NCBI RefSeq assembly: GCF_000426725.1
Contig: NZ_KE384560.1
Location: forward strand, 186,001-250,000
Length of the DNA: 64,000 nt
Direction of reading: 5' to 3'
Source of the DNA: Sporocytophaga myxococcoides DSM 11118
GTDB taxonomy: Bacteria; Bacteroidota; Bacteroidia; Cytophagales; Cytophagaceae
How positions within the stretch are numbered: the first letter of the stretch is position 1; every line of letters starts with the position of its first letter. Made by a program: the position numbers and the translations under genes. The notes under the pieces are model-generated. The model did no database searches, had not been told where the DNA came from, and worked only from the letters and a program-made list of their open reading frames with translations. Below, one piece after another: positions 26,799-35,010 of this stretch.

Positions 26799-28307
26799 AT
26801 GAAAATCCTTTCTGCTGATCAGATCAGAGCACTAGATGCTTTTACAATTCAAAATGAGCCAATCTCATCAATTGATCTGATGGAAAGGGCTTCTGCAACT
26901 TTTGTAAATTGGTTTATAGAACACTTTAATCCTGATAGAGAAGTTTATATTTTTTGTGGTCCGGGAAACAATGGCGGAGACGGACTTGCAGTTGCCCGAT
27001 TATTGACCCAGGTTCAATATTCTGTTAAGGTATTTGTTTTTCCTTCCGACAAATATAGTGCTGACTTTGAAATTAACTTTAGAAGACTTGAGAAGCTGAT
27101 AACAATTAGTAAGATCAGTTCAACAGAACATATTCCTGTCTTTCCTAAAGCAGCAGTTGTTATCGATGCAATCTTTGGCTCAGGTTTATCAAGACCTGTA
27201 GGGGGCTTATATGCAGATGTTATAAAATCCATTAATGAATCTTCAACGATTAAAATTGCGATCGATATAGCTTCAGGACTATTCTGTGACTCAAATAATG
27301 AAGATTCTGTTAAAGTTAAGGTTGATTACACCTTTACATTTCAGCTACCAAAACTTTCTTTTTTGCTTCCTCAGAATGAAAAATTCACAGGCTCATGGAT
27401 TGCCAGAGATATCGGATTGGATAAGACTTTTATAGAAGATCAAAGCTCTGTTTTTTCTTATGTAAACGAAGGTGAAATTTTTCCTCTTGTAAAACCAAGA
27501 AAGAAATTCAGCCATAAAGGTGATTATGGAAAAGCTTTGATTATGGCAGGTAGCTTTGGCATGATGGGTGCAGCAGTTTTAAGTGGCAAAGCTTGTTACA
27601 GGGCTGGAGCAGGATTAGTAAAATTCTATACACCAAAATGTGGTGTTCAGATATTGCAGTCAGCTTTACCAGAGGCTATTCTGAGTGCTGATCCGGAAGA
27701 AAATTTTATCTCAAAGCTTCCTGACCTAGCAGGTTTTAATGCTGTGGCGGCTGGACCTGGATGGTATGAGGGAGATGAGTCTACAAATGTATTGAGACTC
27801 TTGTTTGAGAATAAAAATTTAAAACTTGTTCTTGATGCTGGTGCTTTAAATGTGTTAAGTAAAAACAAGGATCTTTTGAAATCGCTACCAGACAATACCA
27901 TTCTTACTCCGCATCCCGGGGAGTTTAAAAGGCTTGCAGGAGATTTTCCTGATGATTATTCAAGATTAGATGGGCTAAGAAAGTTTTCAGCAAAGTACAA
28001 ATGCATAGTCGTGCTAAAGGGAGCCAACACCATGGTTGCTTCACCGGATGGGAATGTGAGTTTTAATAGCACCGGCAATCCGGGGATGGCAACTGCCGGA
28101 AGCGGAGATGTATTGACTGGAATCATTGTATCCCTTCTGGCGCAGGGTTACACCCCATCATTTTCAGCAAAGCTTGGAGTCTATCTACATGGATATGCCG
28201 GAGATAGTGCAGCTTCTAAATACGGAACCGCATCCATCATTGCAGAAGATATAATTGAAGGGATAAAAGATTTTTACCTGAAGTGTGACAAGTCCTTCAG
28301 TAATTAA
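26799..28307 (+). CDS. nnr: Bifunctional NAD(P)HX epimerase / ADP-dependent NAD(P)HX dehydratase
   Basis: A 502-residue fusion that repairs damaged (hydrated) NADH and NADPH. The N-terminal epimerase domain (about residues 1-215) shows ILSADQIRALD and IFCGPGNNGGDGLAVARLL (about 50-68). The C-terminal carbohydrate-kinase-like dehydratase domain (about 225-495) shows HKGDYGKALIMAGSFGMMGAA, LTPHPGEFKRL and GNPGMATAGSGDVLTGII (about 426-443). It could be functionally linked to the neighbouring complex I genes through NADH, though that is only an inference. Confidence 0.95.
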   Translation: MKILSADQIRALDAFTIQNEPISSIDLMERASATFVNWFIEHFNPDREVYIFCGPGNNGGDGLAVARLLTQVQYSVKVFVFPSDKYSADFEINFRRLEKLITISKISSTEHIPVFPKAAVVIDAIFGSGLSRPVGGLYADVIKSINESSTIKIAIDIASGLFCDSNNEDSVKVKVDYTFTFQLPKLSFLLPQNEKFTGSWIARDIGLDKTFIEDQSSVFSYVNEGEIFPLVKPRKKFSHKGDYGKALIMAGSFGMMGAAVLSGKACYRAGAGLVKFYTPKCGVQILQSALPEAILSADPEENFISKLPDLAGFNAVAAGPGWYEGDESTNVLRLLFENKNLKLVLDAGALNVLSKNKDLLKSLPDNTILTPHPGEFKRLAGDFPDDYSRLDGLRKFSAKYKCIVVLKGANTMVASPDGNVSFNSTGNPGMATAGSGDVLTGIIVSLLAQGYTPSFSAKLGVYLHGYAGDSAASKYGTASIIAEDIIEGIKDFYLKCDKSFSN

Positions 28308-28309
28308 TG

Positions 28310-28549
28310 TTATGAATCGACTTTCACTACTACCCCTGAAGAGTCATAAAGAACTTCTCTGAGTTGTCCTCTGTATTCAAAGTTAGCTTCATATTGTTTG
28401 TTTTTCTTTTCTTCCCATTTAACTTTTACATCAGTAGGAAAGTCGCTGTAAAATGCATTGATAACAGGATCAGGAACCTGAGTTGGATCCAGATTTTTGT
28501 TGCAGGCAAATGCTATCAATATCAGGAGGCAAATGACGATTTTCTTCAT
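28310..28549 (-). CDS. Small putative lipoprotein, PepSY-like
   Basis: A 79-residue protein with a lipobox signal (KKIVICLLILIAFAC, cysteine at residue 16). The body VPDPVINAFYSDFPTDVKVKWEEKKNKQYEANFEYRG resembles the PepSY-like/BLIP fold (PF11396) common in Bacteroidota periplasmic proteins: an FxxxFP..VKWE..... KNxYEAxF pattern. Function unknown. The ATG at 28549 is clear. It converges with the preceding nnr gene, 2 bases between stops. Confidence 0.75.
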   Translation of the reverse strand: MKKIVICLLILIAFACNKNLDPTQVPDPVINAFYSDFPTDVKVKWEEKKNKQYEANFEYRGQLREVLYDSSGVVVKVDS

Positions 28550-28802
28550 TTCTTATACTCTTTAGAAATAAAACCTCAAAAAATTGAATATTGTTGGAAA
28601 CAAATTCGACTTATCTCTTTTGGCCTGATGTTTGTTGACCAATAATCAATTACTTCATTAAAAACTTTAATGAATTGATTGACAGAGGTAGTTTAAACGA
28701 TTAATGCCGATTAAAATTTAAAGGAGTTTTATCCGTTTTATAATATCTTGCAGACCTTACGAATAAGATTTAATTTTACCTTTAGAAGCTCAATAAGAAT
28801 AT

Positions 28803-29249
28803 ATGAAACTAACTTCAAAATTTACTGTGATTTTCATTATGCTGATTTCTGTCGGCATTCTTTCTTTTACTTTAAATAAAAGTGACAATCCATTTACTGA
28901 GGAATATCTGATCGAACCATCAGAATTGGCAAGGATTCTGAACAGTTCCACTGCTAAGCAGCCCGTAATTTTTAATATGGGGCCTATGCAACATATTAAA
29001 GGTTCTGTAAATGTAGGTATTGGAAACAGTACTTCAGGTATGAATCAGCTTCAGGCTAAAGTTAGCAAGCTAAATAAAAATCAGTTTATAGTTATTTATT
29101 GTGGATGCTGCGCCATGCAAAATTGCCCTAATGTGAAGCAACCATATGATTACCTCAAAAACGCTGGCTTCGAAAATTTTAAAATTCTTAATATTAAAAG
29201 TAGTTTGAGTGAAGATTGGGTAAATAAAGGCTATCCAATGAATAATTAA
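28803..29249 (+). CDS. Exported rhodanese-like protein
   Basis: A 148-residue protein with an N-terminal signal or anchor (FTVIFIMLISVGILSFTL) and a rhodanese-like fold: PSELARILNSSTAKQPVIFNM, then the loop VIYCGCCAMQNCPN (about residues 97-110) with the likely catalytic cysteine and several additional cysteines, ending with a terminal helix. The extra cysteine cluster suggests a redox or sulfur role in the periplasm. It is a one-gene unit closed by a strong terminator at 29272. Confidence 0.75.
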   Translation: MKLTSKFTVIFIMLISVGILSFTLNKSDNPFTEEYLIEPSELARILNSSTAKQPVIFNMGPMQHIKGSVNVGIGNSTSGMNQLQAKVSKLNKNQFIVIYCGCCAMQNCPNVKQPYDYLKNAGFENFKILNIKSSLSEDWVNKGYPMNN

Positions 29250-29271
29250 TCTAATGGTAATAGATTTCAGA

Positions 29272-29300
29272 AAAGGGCTTTTTTTAAGCCCTTTTTTTGT
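29272..29300 (+). terminator. Intrinsic terminator after the rhodanese-like gene
   Basis: Stem AAAGGGCTT (29272-29280) with AAGCCCTTT (29286-29294), a 5-base T loop and a run of T residues after it. It begins 23 bases after the stop codon. Confidence 0.88.
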
Positions 29301-29573
29301 TTGTCGGCATTTTTTATTTTTTCATCGAAGAATCCACTTTTTTAAGGAACGTTTTCAAAACTCGAAGTCTGATTGATATAAGTATTAAAAGTTGTACCAA
29401 AAGGGAGTATATTTTTTTAATTGATTGTCCTAAATATTCCCTTAGGGTTTTTTATCTTTTTAACTCTTATTTTTTAAACTTTTTATTTTTACCTGGGAGG
29501 CTGAAGTGATATTCAGCCTTCTTTCTTTTTAATAAAAAGGCAAACAAATGCTTTATCAGGTTGTTCCTTTTTT
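29301..29573. other. Region between two terminators, no recognised gene
   Basis: About 200 AT-rich bases between the terminator at 29272 and a second one at 29498. A 70-residue frame at 29297-29509 is Phe/Ile/Leu-rich and lacks any family signature, so it is not called. A small RNA is possible but no promoter consensus is seen. Confidence 0.3.
29498..29527 (+). terminator. Second intrinsic terminator
   Basis: Stem AGGCTGAA (29498-29505) with TTCAGCCT (29512-29519), loop GTGATA, then a T-rich tract. It lies 250 bases beyond the rhodanese stop and just before the DUF1622 gene, with no gene that it obviously serves. Confidence 0.75.
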
Positions 29574-29933
29574 ATGGAAGAAATAGTAAAATCAATAACA
29601 ACGGCATTGGCAAGAGGGGTAGAAATTGCAGCCGCAATGGTTATTGGTATTGCTTCTGTTAGAGCAATTGTAATGTTTTTAGGTAATTATTTTAAAAAGT
29701 TAGCACCTAAAAAAATATCAATAGAAGACATTCGTTTGTCTTTGGGACGTTCTCTGGCATTGGCTTTAGAGTTTCTATTAGGGGCAGATATACTAAAAAC
29801 AGCTGTCGCTCCCACATGGAATGAAATCGGACAACTGGCAGCAATAGCTGTATTGAGAACAGCCTTAAACTTTTTTCTGGACCGGGAACTTAGAAATAAT
29901 GAAATAAGCAGGTCTGCCGAGCCAAGAGGATAA
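29574..29933 (+). CDS. DUF1622 membrane protein
   Basis: A 119-residue protein with three predicted hydrophobic helices (near residues 14-35, 56-74, 85-104). The pattern VEIAAAMVIGIASVRAIVMFL, RLSLGRSLALALEFLLGADILKTAV and LAAIAVLRTALNFFLDREL matches the DUF1622 family, whose function is unknown. It is a single-gene unit. Confidence 0.82.
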   Translation: MEEIVKSITTALARGVEIAAAMVIGIASVRAIVMFLGNYFKKLAPKKISIEDIRLSLGRSLALALEFLLGADILKTAVAPTWNEIGQLAAIAVLRTALNFFLDRELRNNEISRSAEPRG

Positions 29934-30032
29934 TAGAGAAAAGTTTGGTGTTTTTTTGCTAAAAAAGGAACGGCTATTTTGCTGGAAATTTTTAGGTATT
30001 GTTTAATTGTTTTACGGTTTATATATTAAAAG

Positions 30033-30554
30033 ATGCAACTGAATTTTTTAAAACTTTTTTTTGTGAAAATCCTGATAGCAATATTTTTAACCAGCATATT
30101 CGTCTCTTGCGGAAAAACTGAAGACCCAACACCTTCATCGCACAGCAACTATGTTGATGAAAGAAAAGACTTTATAGGTGAAATAAAGGCATTAAGAACA
30201 ATCTATAATTCTGAAAACCCCAATTTATCAGATCTCAAAGATTCAATACTTGTAATTATTGAAGAAAGATCAACCAATAACAGAGCCCTTTTGATTACAA
30301 TGAGGGATATTTCGGGAAAAGATATAATATCCAGGTTCGAAGCAGAGGTTTTCGAATTTTCAAATGAATCTATGAAGTTTTCCGTACTTCCTTCAACTTC
30401 TGGATCTGCAGTATATGGCCCGTATTATCAAGCTGGAGCATCTACAAAAGACGGAAACTACAATCCTTCCGGAAATTATCTGAATATCACTTTCACTCAG
30501 ACTGAAAATAATGTAACAAGGCAGGTGTTGGTTTTGAAGAGAAATTCTAATTAA
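30033..30554 (+). CDS. Hypothetical lipoprotein
   Basis: A 173-residue protein with a lipobox signal peptide (FVKILIAIFLTSIFVSCGKT, cysteine about residue 27), then an acidic, Ser/Asn-rich body with a Gly/Tyr-rich part (YGPYYQAGASTKDGNYNPSG) and beta-rich end. No known domain is recognisable. It converges with the next gene and shares a bidirectional terminator at 30659. Confidence 0.6.
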   Translation: MQLNFLKLFFVKILIAIFLTSIFVSCGKTEDPTPSSHSNYVDERKDFIGEIKALRTIYNSENPNLSDLKDSILVIIEERSTNNRALLITMRDISGKDIISRFEAEVFEFSNESMKFSVLPSTSGSAVYGPYYQAGASTKDGNYNPSGNYLNITFTQTENNVTRQVLVLKRNSN

Positions 30555-30600
30555 TAGAGCTGAAAGCTAAAGCACAAAGCGTAGAGTGAAGAAAAAGTGC
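30555..30600. repeat. AAAGC-word dispersed repeat copy
   Basis: The sequence GAGCTGAAAGCTAAAGCACAAAGC begins right after the lipoprotein stop and belongs to the same family as the blocks at 19864, 24777 and 26667. It is noncoding. Confidence 0.45.
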
Positions 30601-30658
30601 CTGTATCGCAATCCTTTTTCTGAAGTCCTTCAATGCAGGTTATTCTATAAAAAGTATT

Positions 30659-30693
30659 AAAAAAGGCAGCCATTAAAGATAGCTGCCTTTTTT
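30659..30693. terminator. Bidirectional terminator between convergent genes
   Basis: Stem AAAAAAGGCAGC (30659-30670) with GCTGCCTTTTTT (30682-30693), 11-base loop, A-run on one side and T-run on the other, so it works in both directions for the two converging lipoprotein genes. Confidence 0.9.
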
Positions 30694-30711
30694 CTTATTT
30701 AACCTAATTTT

Positions 30712-31197
30712 TTATTGAGCAGTGAAGGTTCCCCTTGCAGTGATGCCGCTATAAGTAGTAGTAGCATTAATAGTTGTACTTGATACTGATATAAGATTCA
30801 GAACTCTTTCATTGTCGGTGCCTTTATCAGTTGTCAGAGTTTTTTGGTCTGCCGAAAGCTCCCAAGTTCCTGATGTTGGAAGAGCTGGGCTACAAACTGT
30901 TGTTTTTGGATCTAAGGTATATGTGCCATCTGCATTATAAGTTATGATATCATCTTTTATGCAGTCTACAAATTGAGTAACTAGAGGATTAGTAGAATTG
31001 TAAATATCTGTTGTATCAGTTGATATAATGGGTATAAGTGCTTTTGCTGCAGTTAGTTTCCAGTTTTTTCCTACAATAAGTTCTTTAGTTTTAGAATCTT
31101 GTTGTGGGTTATTAGGAGTAGCATCATCCTTGTCTTTTTTACAACCTGCGAAAACCAATAGGCCACAAAAAGCCAATAGTGTCAGTTTTAATTTCAT
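30712..31197 (-). CDS. Lipocalin-like lipoprotein
   Basis: A 161-residue protein with a lipobox (LLAFCGLLVFAGCKKDKDD, Cys about residue 19). The body has the Bacteroidota lipocalin-like / DUF4923-type pattern, LIVGKNWKLTAAKALIP, then DIITYNADGTYTLDP (about residues 84-98), then SGTWELSADQKTLTTD. Such proteins are small outer-membrane-facing lipoproteins of unknown ligand. The start ATG at 31197 is clear. Confidence 0.75.
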   Translation of the reverse strand: MKLKLTLLAFCGLLVFAGCKKDKDDATPNNPQQDSKTKELIVGKNWKLTAAKALIPIISTDTTDIYNSTNPLVTQFVDCIKDDIITYNADGTYTLDPKTTVCSPALPTSGTWELSADQKTLTTDKGTDNERVLNLISVSSTTINATTTYSGITARGTFTAQ

Positions 31198-31412
31198 AAT
31201 TTTTAATATGGAATGGTTAAATTAATTATCGATAAATATGTCAAATGGCTAAAAAGTAAACAGGAAAATTAAAACATCTGCGGTTGATATCTTTTTCCGG
31301 TAACTTTTAATCGAAATTTAGTATTAATGTTTGAGCTATGCGAAATTATTTTACTAAAATAAATATAGGGAAGGCTCCGTTTTTAAAATTGTCAAGATTT
31401 TAAATTGTCTGT

Positions 31413-31568
31413 ATGGTTCATATAATTTCATTCATTTTTATGATATTAGTGATGGGGTGCGCCCACAATACTTCAGAATCCTGTTTTACAGATAAAAAAA
31501 GACCTAAGAAAAACAGGAAAAAGGAGGTTATCATCATTTATGAACGTCAAAAACCAAGTTTCCAATGA
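31413..31568 (+). CDS. Small putative lipoprotein, first of a tandem set of three
   Basis: A 51-residue protein with a short lipobox-type signal (FIFMILVMGCAHN, cysteine at residue 16) and a strongly basic tail (CFTDKKRPKKNRKKE). It has the same architecture as the next two genes: lipobox, then a second Cys, then a Lys-rich tail. The ATG (31413) and TGA overlap with the following gene by four bases. It is too short to appear in ordinary gene lists. Function unknown. Confidence 0.55.
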   Translation: MVHIISFIFMILVMGCAHNTSESCFTDKKRPKKNRKKEVIIIYERQKPSFQ

Positions 31569-31750
31569 ATAGAAAATTACAGATTTTATCCCTGACAATA
31601 CTTGTGCTTATATTATCAGCTTGCGCAGCAGGAAAGAAAGGCTGCAATACCTGTCCGGATTTTGACAAGAAAGGAAAAAAATACCCTAAAGCTAAAAATA
31701 AAAAAAGAGCTTCAGTGGCAAAACCTGAGACCTCTTATCTTTTTGCTTAA
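31565..31750 (+). CDS. Small Cys-rich lipoprotein, second of the tandem set
   Basis: A 61-residue protein with a lipobox signal (SLTILVLILSACAAG, cysteine at residue 20), then the motif GCNTCPDFDKKGKK and a basic tail ending in YLFA. The C-x2-CP unit and Lys-rich tail recur in the next gene. It overlaps the preceding gene by four bases (ATGA) and is followed after 37 bases by the third member. Function unknown. Confidence 0.7.
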   Translation: MNRKLQILSLTILVLILSACAAGKKGCNTCPDFDKKGKKYPKAKNKKRASVAKPETSYLFA

Positions 31751-31787
31751 ATCATTTCTATCTTTTTTATTTAAGATTTTTAATTCT

Positions 31788-31961
31788 ATGAAAAATGCAT
31801 TACTGCTAGTTTTCGTAATACAGATGGTTATGGTATCGGCCTGTACGGTATTTAAAAAGTCCTGCGCAACCTGTCCATCTTATCCGAAGAAACCGAAAAA
31901 GCCTAAAAGCAAAAAGAGGATATCTTATTCCAATCAGGGAAAAGATATCCTCTTTATTTAA
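31788..31961 (+). CDS. Small Cys-rich lipoprotein, third of the tandem set
   Basis: A 57-residue protein. The ATG at 31788 starts KNALLLVFVIQMVMVSAC (lipobox, cysteine at residue 19), then SCATCPSYPKKPKKPKSKK and a C-terminus KDILFI. It is a clear paralogue of the 31565 gene (CxTCP plus Lys-rich tail). The frame can be extended upstream, but that would lose the signal peptide. A hairpin terminator is built into its last 48 bases. Function unknown. Confidence 0.7.
   Translation: MKNALLLVFVIQMVMVSACTVFKKSCATCPSYPKKPKKPKSKKRISYSNQGKDILFI
31914..31956 (+). terminator. Terminator-like hairpin inside the end of the third lipoprotein gene
   Basis: A perfect 14-base-pair stem, AAAGAGGATATCTT (31914-31927) with AAGATATCCTCTTT (31943-31956), 15-base loop, followed by T/A-rich sequence. 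It lies within the coding sequence up to two codons before the stop. It may end transcription of the lipoprotein genes and also the converging asnS messenger. Confidence 0.7.
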
Positions 31962-31979
31962 AATTAAATTTTTTTTCTA

Positions 31980-33374
31980 TTAAAACTCTGCGCTCTGCGG
32001 GGTTCTTGGGAAAGGAATAACATCTCTGATATTACCCATTCCTGTTACAAATAACATTAACCTTTCAAAGCCAAGTCCGAAACCTGAGTGAGGTGCAGTT
32101 CCGAATTTTCTGGTTTCAAGGTACCACCAGATATCCTGCTCATGTATACCTACCTCTTTAACTCTGCGAAGTAGTTTTTCATAGTTTTCCTCTCTCTGAG
32201 ATCCTCCGATGATCTCACCGATACCAGGGAAAAGCACATCCATTGCTCTTACTGTTTTTCCATCCTCATTTTGCTTCATGTAAAAAGCTTTGATTTTTTC
32301 AGGATAGTCTGTCAGAATTACCGGTTTGTTATAGTGTTTTTCAACAAGATAACGCTCGTGCTCTGACTGAAGGTCAGTTCCCCAGTCAACTTTGTATTCG
32401 AATTTTTGTCCGCTTTTTTGAAGTATTTCAACCGCAGTTGTATAGGATACTCTTTCAAAAGGTGTACTTACAACCGATTTTAATCTGTCGATCAGTTCCT
32501 TATCATACATTTTGTTCAGGAATTCAAGATCGTCAGTGCAGTTGTCAAGCGCATATTGCACTAAGTATTTTAGAAATTCCTCAGCAAGATCCATATTGTC
32601 ATGGATGTCATAAAATGCCATTTCAGGCTCAATCATCCAGAACTCAGCAAGGTGTCTTGCAGTGTTTGAGTTTTCGGCTCTGAAAGTTGGTCCGAAAGTG
32701 TAAATTTCTCCAAGCGCCATTGCTCCCAATTCACCTTCCAGCTGACCTGATACTGTCAGGTTAGTTTCTTTTCCGAAGAAATCCTCCTTATAGTTTACTG
32801 AGCCATCAGGATTTTTAGGAGGATTAACAGGATCCAGGGTTGTTACTCTGAACATTGCGCCTGCACCTTCAGCATCAGAACCGGTAATAATCGGTGTATG
32901 CAGATATACAAATCCCTTGTCATTGAAGAATTTATTCACCGCAAACGCCATATGGTGTCTGATTCTTAAGACAGCTCCAAAGGTATTCGTACGAGGACGT
33001 AGGTGTGCAATCTCTCTTAAAAACTCCAGAGTATGTCCTTTTTTCTGTAATTGGAAAGTTTGAGGATCAGCAGTTCCAAGTACCTCGATTTCTATTGCCT
33101 GTAATTCAACAGGCTGTCCCTGAGCAGGAGATTCAACCAGTTTACCAGTTACAGAAATACAAGCCCCGGTAGTAACATCCTTCAGATTTTCTTCACTGAA
33201 AGAAGATGCTTCTGCTACGATTTGTATATTATTAATAGTAGAACCGTCATTAAGCGCTATAAAGGACACATTCTTATTTCCTCTTTTCGTCCTTACCCAA
33301 CCTTTTACATTGAATGATTTTCCAAACTCCTTAGAATTCAGGAGGTGTGTTATTTTTGTTCTTTTCACAGTCAA
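31980..33374 (-). CDS. asnS: Asparaginyl-tRNA synthetase
   Basis: A 464-residue class IIb aminoacyl-tRNA synthetase. The N-terminal OB-fold anticodon-binding domain spans about residues 1-115 ([21 protein letters not shown]). Motif 2 lies in [20 protein letters not shown] and motif 3 in [25 protein letters not shown] at the C-terminus. The length agrees with AsnRS rather than AspRS. The frame begins with TTG at 33374; no good in-frame ATG is present at the conserved N-terminus. It converges with the lipoprotein set. Confidence 0.96.
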   Translation of the reverse strand: MTVKRTKITHLLNSKEFGKSFNVKGWVRTKRGNKNVSFIALNDGSTINNIQIVAEASSFSEENLKDVTTGACISVTGKLVESPAQGQPVELQAIEIEVLGTADPQTFQLQKKGHTLEFLREIAHLRPRTNTFGAVLRIRHHMAFAVNKFFNDKGFVYLHTPIITGSDAEGAGAMFRVTTLDPVNPPKNPDGSVNYKEDFFGKETNLTVSGQLEGELGAMALGEIYTFGPTFRAENSNTARHLAEFWMIEPEMAFYDIHDNMDLAEEFLKYLVQYALDNCTDDLEFLNKMYDKELIDRLKSVVSTPFERVSYTTAVEILQKSGQKFEYKVDWGTDLQSEHERYLVEKHYNKPVILTDYPEKIKAFYMKQNEDGKTVRAMDVLFPGIGEIIGGSQREENYEKLLRRVKEVGIHEQDIWWYLETRKFGTAPHSGFGLGFERLMLFVTGMGNIRDVIPFPRTPQSAEF

Positions 33375-33472
33375 AAAAGAATTAAAACTAAAATTGAAAC
33401 AATAAAATCTTATAATCTGTTAGCAAAAAAAGGATATTTTACCTTTTTAGGCAAAGTTTTATCAAAATATAA

Positions 33473-33480
33473 TAATTTTG
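33473..33480 (+). promoter_or_regulatory. Possible -7 promoter element of rpoN
   Basis: TAATTTTG matches TAnnTTTG and lies about 47 bases before the rpoN start. A well-spaced TTTG is missing, so the assignment is tentative. Confidence 0.35.
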
Positions 33481-33526
33481 TCAGGGTCGGCATGGTTTTT
33501 GGCATCCCAGAATTTTCAAATTTTTA

Positions 33527-35008
33527 ATGTCGGTTTTTATGCAAAAATTAGGAATAAACCAGACTTTACAACAAAAACTTTCACCTCAGCAGATTCAATT
33601 TATAAAACTGCTGCAGATCCCTACTGCCGAGCTGGAGAGCAGAATAGAAGAAGAGCTTGAAATTAACCCGGCACTGGAAGAAGGGAAAGAGGAATATTCC
33701 TCGGAAGAAAGTCAGTCTGAAAACGAAAATGAATATGATCAGGAGGAAGGTGAAGGAGATGGCGATAATTATAATGATGACGAATTGAGCGTAGAAGACT
33801 ATATCCGTGACGATGATATCAGTGGATATAAAATGGTCGGAGATGGTCCAAGTGAAGAAGAAGACAAAGAGATGCCCATTGCCAGTGGTTCCACCCTGGC
33901 CGATGCACTTATCAGTCAATTGGGCTTTTTGAAGCTGGACGAACGCCAAACGAACATCGGAAAACAACTTATCGGGAGTATCGACAGCGATGGCTATATT
34001 AGAAGAGAGTTAGAACAAATCGTAGATGACCTTGCCTTTGGGCAGAATATAGAAACGAATGCAGAGGAAATCGAGAAGATACTTTTCCGAATTCAGCAAT
34101 TTGATCCAGCAGGAATAGGGGCACGATCGCTTCAGGAATGTCTGGTTCTTCAGCTTGAAAGAAAAGATGACAGTGACCCCTCAGTTGAAATTGCGCTTAA
34201 AGTCGTTGAAGAAAACTTCGAAGAATTTACCAAAAAGCATTACGATAAAATACAGAAAAGACTGGATATCGATGATGACCTGATGAAACAGGCAATACAT
34301 CTGATTACCAAATTGAATCCTAAACCAGGAGGAGGTGCGGTTGACGATGTGAAAACTCAGTATATCATTCCTGATTTTATTTTAGTAAATAATAACGGAA
34401 AACTTGAGCTTTCTTTGAACTCCCGAAACGCTCCTGAGTTAAGAATCAGCAGATCTTACACAGAGATGTTTGATACCTATGACAAGAGCTCTAAAAAGGA
34501 TAAAAAACTTAAGGAAGCTGTGTCGTTTGTCAAGCAAAAGCTTGATGCCGCCAAATGGTTTATAGATGCCATAAGACAAAGGCAGCTGACGCTTATGCGG
34601 ACAATGGAAGCTATTGTGAAATATCAGTATGACTTTTTCCTTGAAGGGGATGAAGCCAAACTGAAGCCAATGATATTAAAAGATATTGCAACTGAGATCA
34701 ACATGGATATTTCAACAGTATCCAGAGTTGCAAACAGTAAATCTGTTCAGACAGAATTTGGAATTTATCCATTAAAGTATTTCTTTTCAGAAGGAATTTC
34801 CACAGAATCGGGAGAAGATGTCAGCAGTAGAGAAGTGAAGCATATTCTAAAGGAAATTATTGATGCAGAAGATAAAAGGAAACCTTGTTCAGATGAAAAA
34901 CTTGAAAAACTTCTGAAAGAAAGAGGCTATCCCATTGCAAGAAGGACAGTAGCAAAATACAGGGAGCAATTGAATATCCCTGTTGCCAGATTAAGAAAGG
35001 AATTATAA
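33527..35008 (+). CDS. rpoN: RNA polymerase sigma-54 factor
   Basis: A 493-residue alternative sigma factor that needs AAA+ activators to open promoters. The Gln/Leu-rich activator-binding region is at residues 5-35 (LQQKLSPQQIQFIKLLQIP), followed by a very acidic spacer (about 45-105, with ESQSENENEYDQEEGEG). The core-binding domain spans about 125-310 and the DNA-binding part about 330-493, ending with the RpoN box ARRTVAKYREQLNIP. ATG at 33527 is used; ATG at 33539 is an alternative. It is followed two bases after its stop by a membrane protein gene. Confidence 0.96.
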   Translation: MSVFMQKLGINQTLQQKLSPQQIQFIKLLQIPTAELESRIEEELEINPALEEGKEEYSSEESQSENENEYDQEEGEGDGDNYNDDELSVEDYIRDDDISGYKMVGDGPSEEEDKEMPIASGSTLADALISQLGFLKLDERQTNIGKQLIGSIDSDGYIRRELEQIVDDLAFGQNIETNAEEIEKILFRIQQFDPAGIGARSLQECLVLQLERKDDSDPSVEIALKVVEENFEEFTKKHYDKIQKRLDIDDDLMKQAIHLITKLNPKPGGGAVDDVKTQYIIPDFILVNNNGKLELSLNSRNAPELRISRSYTEMFDTYDKSSKKDKKLKEAVSFVKQKLDAAKWFIDAIRQRQLTLMRTMEAIVKYQYDFFLEGDEAKLKPMILKDIATEINMDISTVSRVANSKSVQTEFGIYPLKYFFSEGISTESGEDVSSREVKHILKEIIDAEDKRKPCSDEKLEKLLKERGYPIARRTVAKYREQLNIPVARLRKEL

Positions 35009-35010
35009 TA

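Noticed and set aside
29297-29509. A 70-residue reading frame
   Set aside because: It starts in a terminator, is low-complexity Phe/Leu-rich and shows no family or signal feature.
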